Source: Prochlorococcus sp. AG-424-P18 (GTDB taxonomy: Bacteria > Cyanobacteriota > Cyanobacteriia > PCC-6307 > Cyanobiaceae). From it: 42,715 nt of DNA. Below, piece by piece: positions 18,357-28,770 of the stretch (within the stretch, counting starts at the first letter, position 1; every line of letters starts with the position of its first letter). A program made the position numbers and the translations under genes. The stretch is taken from the NCBI GenBank assembly GCA_003213235.1, contig QCNJ01000015.1, positions 1 through 42,715 on the forward strand. Direction: 5' to 3'. Under the pieces are notes generated by a model. It was not told the DNA's origin. It was given only the letters and a program-made list of their open reading frames with translations, and did no database searches.

Positions 18357-19814
18357 TTAAGTCATACTTTTTTTTAAAGATGGATCAGCTGATTGTCCGT
18401 AAGAAAACTTTTCAACTTCAGCAACATCTGGCGATGGTTCTTTTATTCCGCAAACATCCTTATACATAATTTCGTATTCAAGAGCTGATCTTTGCCAACT
18501 AAACTCTTGGCTCATGGCTCTTTTTTGCAGTAATTCCCAACTATCTTTATGCCTAAAGGCTTCCCAGGACCTTACTAAAGAAGTATAGAAATCTATAGGT
18601 TCAAAGCGATCAAAGCAAAATCCCGTACCATTATTATTTTCTGGGTCATGAGGTAAAACTGTATCTACTAAACCTCCAACTCGCCTTACTATAGGGATAG
18701 AGCCATATCTCATAGCAAGGAGTTGACTAATACCACAAGGTTCGAATCTACTTGGCATTAAAAATGCATCAGAACCACCGTAGATAAGCCTTGATAAAGA
18801 ATCATCATAGGTAAGAAATACTGAGAATCTGCCTGGGTAATCTAATGCCAGTTGCCATAATCCAGACTCTAAATATCTATCTCCAGTCCCTAAAACAGCA
18901 ATTTGAGAATCTGTATAGGCTAATAGTCTTCTTGAAACTTGTAAAAGTAAGTCAACCCCTTTCTGATCAACTAACCTACTGACCATACCTAAAAGATATT
19001 TTTTAGGATTAACTTCGAGACCCATTTCTCTCTGCAGAATTTTTTTATTTTCTAGCCTATTTTCTAAATTCTTAATACTGAATTTTGCAGGTAAAACTGG
19101 ATCTTTGGCTGGATTCCATTCATCAAGATCTATGCCATTAAGAATTCCCCTTAATTTACCTGAAATGTAATTAAGTAATCCTTCAAGGCTTTCCCCATAT
19201 TCATTGGTTTTAATCTCATCGGCATAAGTAGGAGAAACAGCATTGACCCTATCTGCATACAACATTGCCGCAGCCATTGTGTGGTCTCCATGCATATACC
19301 AAGGACACCAAGTCATTTTTTCAAGTTTCCATCTCCAAGGGCCTTGGTATTTTAAATTATGAATTGTGAAGACAGTACTAATTTCGGGGTCCTGATGCAT
19401 CCACACAGGAATCATTCCAGTGTGCCAATCATGACAATGGAGAACTTGAGGTTTCCAACAATTCCAAGCAAATTCTGCGGTAGCACTTGCAAAAAATGTA
19501 AAGCGCCAGTCTTCATTTTCGCCTCCGTATATTTGGTCAGAGTCAAATGTTGGATGACCCACAAGATAAATCACATAATTATGAATGGGATGTTTTGCTT
19601 CATAGACGGAGAAATCAGTGCCCATTGTATTTGCTCGAAAGACTGGTTCATTCGATACCTCTAAAAGACTCCACAATTTTCCATATCCTGGAATTATTAC
19701 CCTTACATCGTGACCAAGTTTTATCAAAGATGGAGGTAACGAACCAACTACATCCCCCATACCTCCAACTTTGATCATTGGAGCACATTCAGCAGCGGCA
19801 AGAAGAATTCTCAT
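18357..19814 (-). CDS. glgA: Glycogen synthase
   Basis: It adds glucose from ADP-glucose to glycogen. This GT5 protein of 485 residues starts [21 protein letters not shown], with the ADP-glucose-binding KVGG at 15-18, and contains [25 protein letters not shown] and the C-terminal [13 protein letters not shown]. Met replaces the usual Leu after KVGG, a minor change. It stores daytime carbon, for which Prochlorococcus uses glycogen. It is upstream of murF. Confidence 0.96.
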   Translation of the reverse strand: MRILLAAAECAPMIKVGGMGDVVGSLPPSLIKLGHDVRVIIPGYGKLWSLLEVSNEPVFRANTMGTDFSVYEAKHPIHNYVIYLVGHPTFDSDQIYGGENEDWRFTFFASATAEFAWNCWKPQVLHCHDWHTGMIPVWMHQDPEISTVFTIHNLKYQGPWRWKLEKMTWCPWYMHGDHTMAAAMLYADRVNAVSPTYADEIKTNEYGESLEGLLNYISGKLRGILNGIDLDEWNPAKDPVLPAKFSIKNLENRLENKKILQREMGLEVNPKKYLLGMVSRLVDQKGVDLLLQVSRRLLAYTDSQIAVLGTGDRYLESGLWQLALDYPGRFSVFLTYDDSLSRLIYGGSDAFLMPSRFEPCGISQLLAMRYGSIPIVRRVGGLVDTVLPHDPENNNGTGFCFDRFEPIDFYTSLVRSWEAFRHKDSWELLQKRAMSQEFSWQRSALEYEIMYKDVCGIKEPSPDVAEVEKFSYGQSADPSLKKSMT

Positions 19815-19849
19815 TGATAATTATTTAAAAAGTTCTTTTGAAAGATAAA

Positions 19850-20707
19850 TTAGGGTGTCCACTTATAGTCAGAAAAGTCTGGTGGACGCTTTTCAAGAAA
19901 GGCATCTCTACCTTCTTGTGCTTCTTCTGTCGAATAGAATAGTTGAGTTGTGTATCCAGATAATTCTTGAATACCTGCAATCCCATCATTCTCCGCATTG
20001 AATGAAGCTTTAAGAATACGAATAGCAGTTGGACTATTTCGTAAAATCTCTCTTGCCCAGATTACACCCTCAGCTTCTAATTCTTCAATCTTTGTAATTG
20101 CATTTATCAAGCCCATATTCAGAGCTTCCGTGGAATTATATTTTCTACACAAAAACCAAATTTCTTTTGCTTTTCTTTGACCAACAAGTCTTGCTAAATA
20201 ACTAGATCCAAAACCCGCATCAAAACTGCCAACTCTTGGACCTGTTTGACCAAATATTGCATTTTCAGAGGCGATACTAAGATCACAAATTAGATGAAGT
20301 ACCTGCCCTCCACCAATTGCGAAACCAGGAACTAAAGCAATAACCACTTTAGGCAAACTTCTTATTAATCTTTGAAGTTCAAGTACATTTAATCTCTGCT
20401 TCCCTTCATCATTTTTATATCCATTTTTACCCCTTACACTCTGATCACCTCCAGAGCAAAAAGAATAAATGCCTTTCTTGTCAGGTCCGGCACCTGTAAA
20501 GAGAACTACGCCAATAGTTTCATCATTTCTTACGATATCAAATGCGTCAATGAGTTCATCTACAGTTTGTGGCCTAAATGCATTTCTTTTTTCAGGCCGA
20601 TTAATTGCAATTCTCGCTATTCCCTCATCTGATTTGTGAAACAATATATCCCCATAAGATTTGCATTCTGACCAATTTAAAGTTGTTTTTCCAGGTAATA
20701 CTTTCAT
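19850..20707 (-). CDS. menB: 1,4-dihydroxy-2-naphthoyl-CoA synthase
   Basis: This crotonase-fold enzyme of phylloquinone (vitamin K1) synthesis closes the naphthoate ring. It shows the MenB pattern: [18 protein letters not shown], the oxyanion region FCSGGDQ, and [39 protein letters not shown], then the C-terminal [14 protein letters not shown]. The 285 residues are normal. It follows menD by 35 bases. Phylloquinone is the secondary acceptor in photosystem I. Confidence 0.97.
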   Translation of the reverse strand: MKVLPGKTTLNWSECKSYGDILFHKSDEGIARIAINRPEKRNAFRPQTVDELIDAFDIVRNDETIGVVLFTGAGPDKKGIYSFCSGGDQSVRGKNGYKNDEGKQRLNVLELQRLIRSLPKVVIALVPGFAIGGGQVLHLICDLSIASENAIFGQTGPRVGSFDAGFGSSYLARLVGQRKAKEIWFLCRKYNSTEALNMGLINAITKIEELEAEGVIWAREILRNSPTAIRILKASFNAENDGIAGIQELSGYTTQLFYSTEEAQEGRDAFLEKRPPDFSDYKWTP

Positions 20708-20742
20708 GAAATCTAATTATTCAAAGATAGAAAATGATAAAT

Positions 20743-22506
20743 TTAACTGCCAATTATTTTTTCTAGCAAGGCATTTTTTTCACAAATTTCATTTTCTGGA
20801 TCAACATCAACTTTAATTATTACAGATTTCTGGATAGAAATGCTCCAATCTAATGCCTCTCGTAATTTTTTAAAATTTGCCACGCTTTTAAAGTTTACCT
20901 GATAGCCCTCTGCGAGTTTTGGCCAGTTTATTTCTTTTGGCATAAGAAACAGTTTTTTTAAATCATCTTCTTTTAAATTTTTTTTATAAATACGATTAAA
21001 TATATTTCCGCCATTATTATTTATTAGAAGAATTGTTAAATTCATGTCGATTGAATTTTCAATCAGCCAACCGTTTATATCATGAATAAAAGCCAAATCT
21101 CCAGTAACAAGAAGTAGAGGATTTTTAATTCTAGAAATACCTAATGCAAGAGATAAAGTACCGTCTATACCAGAAGCGCCCCTAAAGCTGAAACAGTTTC
21201 TTGTTAAAGTACCATTCTCAGAAAATGTGAGCCAATCTCTAATTGGGCTACTTGCGGAGAGCATTATAGGATTTTCAGCTGGCCAATGTTTTGGGACAAG
21301 GTTTGCAAGCATATACTCAGTAATTTGATTATCTTGAGTAATTTTCTCATTCAAAATCCCTCTAATCTTCTCGCCTTCCTCTATTAGATCTAAAGCCATT
21401 GGAGTAAGAGATTTTTTGTTTTTTTCGTTAATTGATAATTCTTCTAGCAATAGATTAGTAAAATTTGAAAGCCCAAAATCATATTCAAATGATTTTTTTA
21501 TTGGGTCCAATTTTCTATAGTTTTTTTCTTTTATAAGAATTTGTATACCTTCGAAAGTTGTTAAAAATTTCTCCAAATCAATTGAAGATGACATGGGGCC
21601 AAGCCTCAAAAGTTGATGACAATTTATTGAATTTTTATTTTTTCTTAAGACTAATTCCCAATTCACAACTAATCCTCTCAAATCAGAATTAACTCCTGAA
21701 ACAGGATCAGCAAATACTGGCCAACCAGTAATTTCTTGCAATCTTTCTAAAGATTTATTGAAAGAAATTAAATCATTTATGGAACCTTGAAAGGGACCTA
21801 CCAAAATAATGCCAGATTCATCTAAATTTAAATTTTTTGAAATTTCTAAGAATTTGTTTTTATCAGATTTTATTTCAACTTCTTGAAATATATATTTTTT
21901 CTTTAAATAAATTCTTTCAAAAACCTCTAAAACATTTTTTTTATTTAAAAGTGAAATACCTAAAGGCTTATCAATAGGAATATTTAAATGAATTGGCCCA
22001 GGGAAAGTTGATATTTGTTTCTCAGTAATTCGAACTAAATTCAGGATTTCGTTTTCTTGTGTTTCATGAAGTCCATTTAGATTTGTACTTAAAACCCTTC
22101 TGCAGACTGAAGTCAAAAAATCTTCTTGATTTACTGTTTGATTAGCGCCACAATCTTTTAATCTTAAGGGTCTATCAGCAGTAAGAAATATAACACCTTT
22201 ACAAGATCGGTCTGCTTCAACTGCTGCTGGCAATAAGTTACTTACGGCAGTCCCAGAAGTGGTAATAACTAAAGAAATATTACCTGATGCAGAAGAAATC
22301 CCAAGAGAGTGGAATCCCGCAGATCTCTCATCTATTGAATTAAAAATATTTACCAGACCTAATTTATTTAATTCTCCAGCAGCTATCGCTAGGGGTGCTG
22401 ATCTACTCCCTGGACAAAGTATTAAATTTTGAACTCCTATTTTTATTAAGAGATTCAAAAGTTGTAAACTTCTAAGAAAATTTTTGCATTCAATAGATGA
22501 TGTCAT
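20743..22506 (-). CDS. menD: 2-succinyl-5-enolpyruvyl-6-hydroxy-3-cyclohexene-1-carboxylate synthase
   Basis: This thiamine-diphosphate enzyme makes SEPHCHC from isochorismate and 2-oxoglutarate in phylloquinone synthesis. The 587 residues include [15 protein letters not shown], the catalytic-glutamate region [25 protein letters not shown] and the ThDP-binding [18 protein letters not shown] with later [11 protein letters not shown]. It is first in a menD-menB pair. It is divergent from lepB with only 50 bases between, which must hold both promoters. Confidence 0.96.
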   Translation of the reverse strand: MTSSIECKNFLRSLQLLNLLIKIGVQNLILCPGSRSAPLAIAAGELNKLGLVNIFNSIDERSAGFHSLGISSASGNISLVITTSGTAVSNLLPAAVEADRSCKGVIFLTADRPLRLKDCGANQTVNQEDFLTSVCRRVLSTNLNGLHETQENEILNLVRITEKQISTFPGPIHLNIPIDKPLGISLLNKKNVLEVFERIYLKKKYIFQEVEIKSDKNKFLEISKNLNLDESGIILVGPFQGSINDLISFNKSLERLQEITGWPVFADPVSGVNSDLRGLVVNWELVLRKNKNSINCHQLLRLGPMSSSIDLEKFLTTFEGIQILIKEKNYRKLDPIKKSFEYDFGLSNFTNLLLEELSINEKNKKSLTPMALDLIEEGEKIRGILNEKITQDNQITEYMLANLVPKHWPAENPIMLSASSPIRDWLTFSENGTLTRNCFSFRGASGIDGTLSLALGISRIKNPLLLVTGDLAFIHDINGWLIENSIDMNLTILLINNNGGNIFNRIYKKNLKEDDLKKLFLMPKEINWPKLAEGYQVNFKSVANFKKLREALDWSISIQKSVIIKVDVDPENEICEKNALLEKIIGS

Positions 22507-22556
22507 AATTTATATAAATGCTTTGGGATTTTCCTTATAACTGAATTAAATAAAAC

Positions 22557-23141
22557 ATGTCTACAACTCAAGAAAAAAGAAATTCAATAATAAAGGATTT
22601 TAAAAACCTTTTAATCTGGATATCTATAGCTTTAATTATACGATGGCAGGTTATAGAGCCAAGATGGATCCCCTCCGGTTCAATGCTTCCAACTCTTCAA
22701 ATACAAGATAAAATTCTTGTTGAGAAAGTAACCCCCAAAATCACTTCCAAATCAAATCTTTCAAAATTAAAAAATAAAATAGTTGTTTTTAACGTTCCGG
22801 AGCAATTAATTAATGCTGGTTATGAAAAAGATACTGCACTAATAAAAAGAGTAATTGGAATACCTGGAGACAAAGTAGAAGTAAGAGACGGTAACCTTTA
22901 CTTAAATGATATCGCTCAAAAAAATTACGTTTTTGACAAAAATATTAATTATTCTATAGGGCCTTTAATTGTCCCAGAAGAGTCATTATGGGTGATGGGA
23001 GATAATAGAAATAACAGTATGGACTCACATATTTGGGGGTTTTTACCCTATGAAAAGGTTATTGGTAAAGCTATTTTTAGATATTGGCCGTTCAATAAAA
23101 TTGGACCTATTCGGTTCCCTGCCCTTAATAATTTAGATTAA
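22557..23141 (+). CDS. lepB: Signal peptidase I
   Basis: This membrane-anchored serine protease removes signal peptides after export. The 194-residue protein has one N-terminal membrane span (about 15-28), the catalytic PSGSMLPTL with Ser42, the general base Lys97 in LIKRVIGIPGDKV, and MGDNRNNSMDSHIWGF near the C-terminus. The short form with a single anchor is usual in cyanobacteria. Followed by a DUF760 gene 45 bases later. Confidence 0.95.
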   Translation: MSTTQEKRNSIIKDFKNLLIWISIALIIRWQVIEPRWIPSGSMLPTLQIQDKILVEKVTPKITSKSNLSKLKNKIVVFNVPEQLINAGYEKDTALIKRVIGIPGDKVEVRDGNLYLNDIAQKNYVFDKNINYSIGPLIVPEESLWVMGDNRNNSMDSHIWGFLPYEKVIGKAIFRYWPFNKIGPIRFPALNNLD

Positions 23142-23186
23142 TGGGTACATGATGTTGTAGGGTTTTTATATCTTGAAGTTGTAGAA

Positions 23187-23522
23187 ATGTTTAATCCAGA
23201 ATTTCTTGCTACTGAAAATAATGATCCAAACGATGAGAATGATTTAATTCAATATTTACAAAAACAATCTCCAGAAGTTTTGCAAAGAGTAGCAAAATCA
23301 GCTAGCGAAGATATTCAAGAAATTATTAGACATAATGTTCAAGGTCTTCTTGGAATGCTTCCTTCAGATCAATTTGATGTAAAAATAACATCATCAAAAG
23401 ACAATATTGCTAATTTATTATCTTCTGCAATGATAACAGGATATTTCTTAAGACAAATGGAGCAAAGAAAAGAGCTGGAACAAACTCTTAAAAATGATGA
23501 GAACATGTCTATTGAAGAATAA
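23187..23522 (+). CDS. DUF760 family protein
   Basis: This small soluble 111-residue protein has the DUF760 pattern found in cyanobacteria and plant chloroplasts: LIQYLQKQSPEVLQRVAKSA, then IIRHNVQGLLGMLP and a helical SSAMITGYFLRQMEQRKELE. No catalytic residues are known and the function is unknown. It lies 45 bases after lepB and converges on the DUF4336 gene with 6 bases between stops. Confidence 0.85.
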   Translation: MFNPEFLATENNDPNDENDLIQYLQKQSPEVLQRVAKSASEDIQEIIRHNVQGLLGMLPSDQFDVKITSSKDNIANLLSSAMITGYFLRQMEQRKELEQTLKNDENMSIEE

Positions 23523-23528
23523 TTGTTT

Positions 23529-24701
23529 TTAAAGATTTACTTCTTCAGGAATTATTCCTAGTTCAAACAACTTTTTATATAAACCCATCAAAAATTTATT
23601 ATCCTCAGGAAGTTTATCCCACTTTTGGGAATTAATTTCATTAATTAATTTTTGACAATCTTCTATTGTAAATTTTATAGGGGCCGTAAAATGAGCTGGA
23701 ATTAAATATTCCATATCTTCAAAACACTTGATATTTTCTAACCATTTGAGTAAAACTTCTTTTGAACGCGGAAAAATTAATTTCTGTAAAACTGGTGCGA
23801 TTTGAATCTTAGGAGTATCTTTACCCATTATTTCAACAATAGAAGATTCCCAATCTTCGTCCCATAAAAAAGGATAAATACCGAAATGAGATCTCCAATT
23901 CCTCAGATCTTTTTTGAATGAATACTTAAATATTTTTTTTAAAGGTGGAATATTTAATTTACCTGGTTTTAAAAAAGATGAAAACAAGACTAACCTTTTC
24001 CATCCTTTTTTTCTATGTTCGATGGAGTCAATCAAAGGTTCATCTCCTCTCTCTCTAGAATGAAAAAGAAGTGGAGTTGGATCAAAATCAAATATCTCAG
24101 GGGGAGTGGAGTCTATTCCAACTATTGCGTCTGTCACATGAAGTGTTTTCGTAGGATAATGGAAACAGCTTATCTCCTGATATCTTCCAAGTCCTAAATT
24201 CAGAGGGCCTAATGAAGACCATTTAAAGTAGTTTGTATGTGGAGTACCTTCCTCAAAGAGTATTCTTGATCTTTTTGATGGAATTCCTAAGAAATCTAGT
24301 GGTAGATTTATGGGGAAACTCCATTGTCCAGGACAAAGCCAAATTTCTGCATCTTTAAAAGTTCTTGAAAGAGCTGGCAGTCCGATTTTATGTTCTAGCC
24401 CAGAGGCACTCGGTAGAATTATTGTTTTTACTTTGCCATGAATCGCAATTAATTTTTCTAACTCATTTATTAATTCTTTTGTCGGAGGCAGTGGATTTAT
24501 TAGCATCAATCCATTATCAACCTTTATTACCGTCATTCTTATTGGAACTGCAACATAATAAAGTCCTTGTATTTGTTCCAAAGACCATATTTGATCAGGA
24601 ATTAATTCTTTTAAAATTGTTTTCTTTTTTCCATAAGGATATAAGGGGAATAATGGCCACCAATTCCACTTTTTATTTAAAGTTTCATCCACCACAATCA
24701 T
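23529..24701 (-). CDS. DUF4336 domain protein
   Basis: This 390-residue protein of the DUF4336 family is conserved in cyanobacteria and algae. It shows WNWWPLFPLYPYG near residue 13, VPIRMTVIKVDNGLMLINPLPPT, LPSASGLEHK and LHVTDAIVGI. The pattern suggests a degenerate metallo-beta-lactamase-like fold, where SGLEHK replaces the usual HxHxDH, so activity cannot be assumed. Its ATG overlaps the permease stop by 4 bases (ATGA), making it the last gene of the manganese-importer operon. A role in metal handling is a context inference only. Confidence 0.8.
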   Translation of the reverse strand: MIVVDETLNKKWNWWPLFPLYPYGKKKTILKELIPDQIWSLEQIQGLYYVAVPIRMTVIKVDNGLMLINPLPPTKELINELEKLIAIHGKVKTIILPSASGLEHKIGLPALSRTFKDAEIWLCPGQWSFPINLPLDFLGIPSKRSRILFEEGTPHTNYFKWSSLGPLNLGLGRYQEISCFHYPTKTLHVTDAIVGIDSTPPEIFDFDPTPLLFHSRERGDEPLIDSIEHRKKGWKRLVLFSSFLKPGKLNIPPLKKIFKYSFKKDLRNWRSHFGIYPFLWDEDWESSIVEIMGKDTPKIQIAPVLQKLIFPRSKEVLLKWLENIKCFEDMEYLIPAHFTAPIKFTIEDCQKLINEINSQKWDKLPEDNKFLMGLYKKLFELGIIPEEVNL

Positions 24702-25570
24702 TTATACCCAGCAAATAATTTCTTTAACTTAAATATTCCGTATCTTGGAGCGAATAAAAAAGCAAATAAAAATATAAAAGTTTGTGCCAAGACAATTGAT
24801 CCGCCTGTTTCAAGATCAAACCAAAAACTAACATAGATTCCTACAAGGCTTGAGATGATTGCACTTAATACTGAAATTACTGTCATATTATCAAACTTAT
24901 CCGTAAGTAAATATGCTGTAGCCCCTGGTGTAATCAACATTGCAACTACCAAAATAATTCCAACAGACTGCAACCCCACAACAGCTGCCAAAGATAAGCA
25001 TGTGAGGAGTAAATAATGAAGAAAAAATACATTAATCCCAACTGTTTTTGCATGCCTAGGGTCAAAACAATAAAGCATTAAATCTTTTCTGAAAATTGAT
25101 AAAAGGATTACTACTAATAAAGAAATGAATATAGTTTGTTTTACATCTGAAAGTGATATTCCTAATGGACTACCAAAAAGAATAGAGTGCAGATCAATAT
25201 TACTTTTAATCTTAGAAACCAATACTATTCCAAGAGCGAAAAATCCAGTAAATACCAAACCAATAACAGTATCTTCCTTAACTCTAGATTTCTGCTTAAT
25301 AAAACCTATCAAGGCTACAGAACCAACTCCGAAAATAAATGCCCCTAATGAGAAAGGAAGACCTAATGCATAAGCAACCACAACACCAGGCATTACCGAA
25401 TGTGACACTGCATCTCCCATTAAAGCCCATCCTTTAAGAGTCAAATAACTTGATAGAAAACCACAAACAGCTGCAACTAATGAACTCATAAGAAGTGCTT
25501 TTCTCATAAAGTCATGAGTTAAAGGATCTGTGATGAATGAATCTAAAGTTAAAAAAGAACAGAGCTCCAT
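24698..25570 (-). CDS. mntB: Metal ABC transporter permease (MntB/ZnuB type)
   Basis: This 290-residue inner-membrane permease of the ABC-3 family has about eight hydrophobic spans. It shows the family features LKGWALMGDAVSHSVMPGVV, corresponding to the conserved GDAxSHsvLPG region, and VGLQSVGIILVVAMLITPGA. It works with the adjacent ATPase and binding protein. It is 12 bases after the ATPase stop and overlaps DUF4336 by 4 bases. The manganese specificity is taken from the binding protein. Confidence 0.88.
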   Translation of the reverse strand: MELCSFLTLDSFITDPLTHDFMRKALLMSSLVAAVCGFLSSYLTLKGWALMGDAVSHSVMPGVVVAYALGLPFSLGAFIFGVGSVALIGFIKQKSRVKEDTVIGLVFTGFFALGIVLVSKIKSNIDLHSILFGSPLGISLSDVKQTIFISLLVVILLSIFRKDLMLYCFDPRHAKTVGINVFFLHYLLLTCLSLAAVVGLQSVGIILVVAMLITPGATAYLLTDKFDNMTVISVLSAIISSLVGIYVSFWFDLETGGSIVLAQTFIFLFAFLFAPRYGIFKLKKLFAGYK

Positions 25571-25582
25571 ATAAATTAAAAT

Positions 25583-26347
25583 TTAGGATTCAGGTCCAAA
25601 TAAGAAATCAGGTGAGATCCCTCCAAAAGTGGTTGTAATATTTTCAGGGGTAAACACTTCAGAGGTTTCACCATAAGCTACAACAGTTTTATTTATTAAA
25701 AGAACCAAATCACAAAATTCACGGACATGCATCATATCGTGCGTTGATAATAATATGGTTTTCCCCTCATTTTTAAATTGAATAAATAATTCCGAGATAA
25801 GTTTTTCAGTTCTTATATCAACACCTGAAAAAGGCTCATCAAGAAGAAGTATTGATGCTCTTTGCGCGATTGCTCTAGCTAAAAAAGTTCGTTTTCTCTG
25901 ACCTCCAGATAAGTTTCCAATAGGTGTAGATAAATGATCAGTAAGATCAACTCTCTCAATAGCATCTTTAACCGCCTGAACATCAGACTCTCTAGGAGAT
26001 CTAAAAATATTCATCGAACCATATCTTCCCATCATCACTACATCCCAAACACTTATTGGAAATTGACTATCAATTCCCTCATTTTGAGGAACATAAGCAA
26101 TTGTCTGATCTTTTTGAGCAGATCTTACAGACTCTCCATTTATTCTAATTTTTCCCTTCGAAATATTTACAAAGCCAGTTAAAGCATTAAAGAAAGTTGT
26201 TTTACCAGCCCCGTTCATCCCTACTAAGCCACAAATCTGGCCAGGTTTCAATCTTAAATTGGCATCATACAAAGCCACCTTACCGTTGTAATCTACGCAA
26301 ATATTCTCTGCCTCAATCCTAAAGTTTTGATAATTGATTGTTTCCAT
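25583..26347 (-). CDS. mntA: Metal ABC transporter ATPase (MntA/ZnuC type)
   Basis: This 254-residue ATPase has Walker A GMNGAGKTT (43-51), the signature LSGGQRKR (146-153), Walker B ILLLDE (166-171) and a switch histidine in LLSTHDMMHV. It energises the importer with the permease downstream. It lies 3 bases after the binding-protein gene. Gene symbols follow cyanobacterial MntCAB usage. Confidence 0.9.
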   Translation of the reverse strand: METINYQNFRIEAENICVDYNGKVALYDANLRLKPGQICGLVGMNGAGKTTFFNALTGFVNISKGKIRINGESVRSAQKDQTIAYVPQNEGIDSQFPISVWDVVMMGRYGSMNIFRSPRESDVQAVKDAIERVDLTDHLSTPIGNLSGGQRKRTFLARAIAQRASILLLDEPFSGVDIRTEKLISELFIQFKNEGKTILLSTHDMMHVREFCDLVLLINKTVVAYGETSEVFTPENITTTFGGISPDFLFGPES

Positions 26348-26350
26348 AAT

Positions 26351-27259
26351 TCAAAAAAGTCCTTTTTTAATCAAATTTAAATTATGCTCAAGCATTTTTA
26401 TATAGGAACTAGCAGGCCCACTATCATCAGATAATGAATCAACAAAAAGATTTCCTCCAAAATTAGCCCCAGTTTCGTTTGCAACAACCATTTGAGATTC
26501 GTTACTTACAGTACTTTCGCAAAATACAGATGGAACATTTTTTTCTTTAACTAGTGAGATTGTTCTTGCCATTCTTTTGGGAGTAATTTGACTCTCAGCA
26601 TTAACTGGCCACAAATAAACTTCCTCTAATCCATAATCATTTGTTAGATAAGAAAAAGCACCTTCACAACTTACTAGATACCTCCTGTCTTTATTTAAGT
26701 TATTAATAAAAAGTGAGAATTCTTTATCTATTTTAGATAGTTTATCTTTATAAATTTTTCCATTTTCTTCAAATAATGTCCGTTTGGATGGCCTCAATTC
26801 TGATAAAGAATCCACGAGAATATCAACGTATAGGATCCCTCTTTTTGGAGAAATCCAGGCATGCGGATTGGGTTTCCCTTTATAAAAATCTTCACTTATA
26901 AAAATAGGATCCAAATCTTCCGCGACAGTAATTCTTTTAACTTTTAAATTAGAGACAAATTTCTCAGCCCATAATTCAAATCCAAATCCATTATCAACAA
27001 AAACAAAAGCATTAGAGGCATTTACCAAATCGCTTGGAGTTGGTTGATAGCCATGAACTTCAACTCCAGGTTTCGTTATTGATCTAACAATAAAATCATC
27101 TTTAGCGACATTACTAATTATATCCGCCAAAACAGTGAAACTTGCGAGTATTACTTCTTTAGTTTCATTTTTATTTGATATTCTCTTACATGAGCCTGAA
27201 GCTATAGAAAGCAGAAGTATCAAACTTAAAAAAAAAATATTTTTTTTCATTTTTAACAT
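26351..27259 (-). CDS. mntC: Manganese-type ABC substrate-binding lipoprotein
   Basis: The N-terminus is a lipoprotein signal with lipobox SGSC. The metal ligands match the cyanobacterial MntC arrangement, counted from the ATG at 27259: H69 (EVHGYQPTPSD), H133 (NPHAWISP), E199 (SCEGAFSYL) and D274 (FVDSLSDDSG). A glutamate in third place, rather than the histidine of ZnuA, favours Mn(II) over Zn(II); this follows from known MntC structures and is not proven here. I chose ATG 27259; TTG 27268 and ATG 27250 are alternatives. It lies just after the DUF697 gene and before the ATPase. Confidence 0.88.
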   Translation of the reverse strand: MLKMKKNIFFLSLILLLSIASGSCKRISNKNETKEVILASFTVLADIISNVAKDDFIVRSITKPGVEVHGYQPTPSDLVNASNAFVFVDNGFGFELWAEKFVSNLKVKRITVAEDLDPIFISEDFYKGKPNPHAWISPKRGILYVDILVDSLSELRPSKRTLFEENGKIYKDKLSKIDKEFSLFINNLNKDRRYLVSCEGAFSYLTNDYGLEEVYLWPVNAESQITPKRMARTISLVKEKNVPSVFCESTVSNESQMVVANETGANFGGNLFVDSLSDDSGPASSYIKMLEHNLNLIKKGLF

Positions 27260-27270
27260 CCATCCCAAGT

Positions 27271-28605
27271 TTATGAATTAAAAGATAGTTTCATAAGTGG
27301 TTTTCTAAGATCAGAAATAAATCCTTTCCAATTTATTTTTTCTTTTTCAAAAGCTTCTTCAACAATTTTCTCAGAATTTTTCTTTATGAAATCTAAATCA
27401 GGTTCTTCTACTCCTTTTGTTATTGCCATAAAATCAGCCAAAGAACTAGATACTACTCTTGTTAAATAAGCAGCACTTACAGCCTGAAATGTTCCAGAAA
27501 CAAGCCAATTTGGGCCATGTAATTTTGTTATACCAATTAGAGTCTGTCCACTCCATTCAATAACTCCCTGAGCAATAGCAGTCTTTAAAATCTCTTTGGA
27601 TACTTTGTCTAAAATTTCAGGAGACCAATTACATCCCCATATAGACTTAATTTCTTTAATCATTAAAGAATTTAATACTGTCATTGCCATAACATCAATT
27701 GATGGGATAGGAGATAAGAAAACAGTTGTTGCGACAAGAATTTGATTTTTTCTTTGTATACCTTTTAACTGCATTCTTCTTATACATTCAATTTCAGATT
27801 GCCAAGCAGCATGAAGTTCTTTCAAGAGCCTTTTTTTTGTATTTTTAATATTTTTAGATGAACTTATGAAAAACTTCCTTAAAGAAAAAGGTATATTTGT
27901 TATTTCACTCTTATTGACATCAAAAGTAATAATTTTATTCGTAAAGTCACTTGAAATTTGAGACTTTAAGTCTTCTATCTGATTTTTGGCTTCTATTTGG
28001 TTGGAAGTTAAAGCCACCAACCAGATTGGCATATTTTTAGGAAACTTTTCCAGCCACAAAAAATCATTTGCCGACAAAGGCAAGTTTATAAAATAAAAGA
28101 TTGCATCACTCTTCAAAGCTTCTTTTGGAATAACTTGAGAAGAATTGTATTTAGGTAGTTTTTCGTATAAATCAAAGTCAAACTTATCTGCTTTGAAATT
28201 ACTTTTCAAAACAGATTGAAAACTTTGATAATCTTTTTGTCCAATGCAACTTATTTTTTCTTTTTCACATCTATTAAGAATAGATTTAAATGTTTTTTGT
28301 CTTTTTGAATTCTGTTTTTCTAATTCATTTGTTGCTTCAAGTTCTTCAAAAAAATTTAAATCTTCATTACATAGGTTTATCCAACCATCTAAATTACTTG
28401 GCTCATTAAATTTAGGCCTATCATTCTTCAAGTAAAAATATCCCCCCAAACACAACGCAAAAAATCCTATTGAGCCTCCTGCAAAATGAATTAAGTCACT
28501 GACAAACCATTCCCCAAAACCTAACAATAATAAAATAATAAGAAGATTTTTTTTTGGAAACTTTATGAAATCCTTTAAAAGGTTGTCTTTACTAATATCA
28601 GACAC
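27271..28605 (-). CDS. DUF697 (YcjF-like) membrane protein with degenerate GTPase region
   Basis: This 444-residue protein starts at GTG 28605. Residues 19-58 form two membrane segments. Residues 115-235 look like a GTPase fold that has lost its motifs: CIGQKDYQSF (120-129) sits where a P-loop would be but lacks GKS/T, and LVALTSNQ stands where NKxD is expected. From about 285 to 400 it matches DUF697, with FLSPIPSIDVMAMTVLN, AQGVIEWSG and AVSAAYLTRV. Related cyanobacterial proteins pair a real GTPase with DUF697. The function is unknown. It is the first gene of the Mn-importer operon, 11 bases before mntC. Confidence 0.75.
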   Translation of the reverse strand: MSDISKDNLLKDFIKFPKKNLLIILLLLGFGEWFVSDLIHFAGGSIGFFALCLGGYFYLKNDRPKFNEPSNLDGWINLCNEDLNFFEELEATNELEKQNSKRQKTFKSILNRCEKEKISCIGQKDYQSFQSVLKSNFKADKFDFDLYEKLPKYNSSQVIPKEALKSDAIFYFINLPLSANDFLWLEKFPKNMPIWLVALTSNQIEAKNQIEDLKSQISSDFTNKIITFDVNKSEITNIPFSLRKFFISSSKNIKNTKKRLLKELHAAWQSEIECIRRMQLKGIQRKNQILVATTVFLSPIPSIDVMAMTVLNSLMIKEIKSIWGCNWSPEILDKVSKEILKTAIAQGVIEWSGQTLIGITKLHGPNWLVSGTFQAVSAAYLTRVVSSSLADFMAITKGVEEPDLDFIKKNSEKIVEEAFEKEKINWKGFISDLRKPLMKLSFNS

Positions 28606-28770
28606 AATACTTTATTTTTCTAATTTTATTTTAATGCAAGTTGTGAATGAGAAAACCAAAATTTCATAAGTCGTTAATCAAAAGATAAAATTTTAAGCCT
28701 TTTAAAAAGACTTATTGCATAACAAGATGCTAAGTTAATAGACTATTTAAATAACTTAAGAATCATTAAG
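28606..28770. promoter_or_regulatory. Divergent promoter region (DUF697-mnt operon / RG protein-trpS operon)
   Basis: These 165 AT-rich bases separate two opposite operons. On the plus strand, TTGCAT (28715) and TAGACT (28739) form a weak promoter pair with an 18-base spacer. On the minus strand, TTGCAT near 28635-28640 (reverse) lies ahead of TAAAAT-like boxes. No clear metal-regulator palindrome is visible. Confidence 0.35.

Noticed and set aside
26351..27259. Zinc (ZnuA) importer
   Set aside because: The third ligand is Glu (CEGAFSYL) rather than His and there is no His-rich loop, which fits MntC better.
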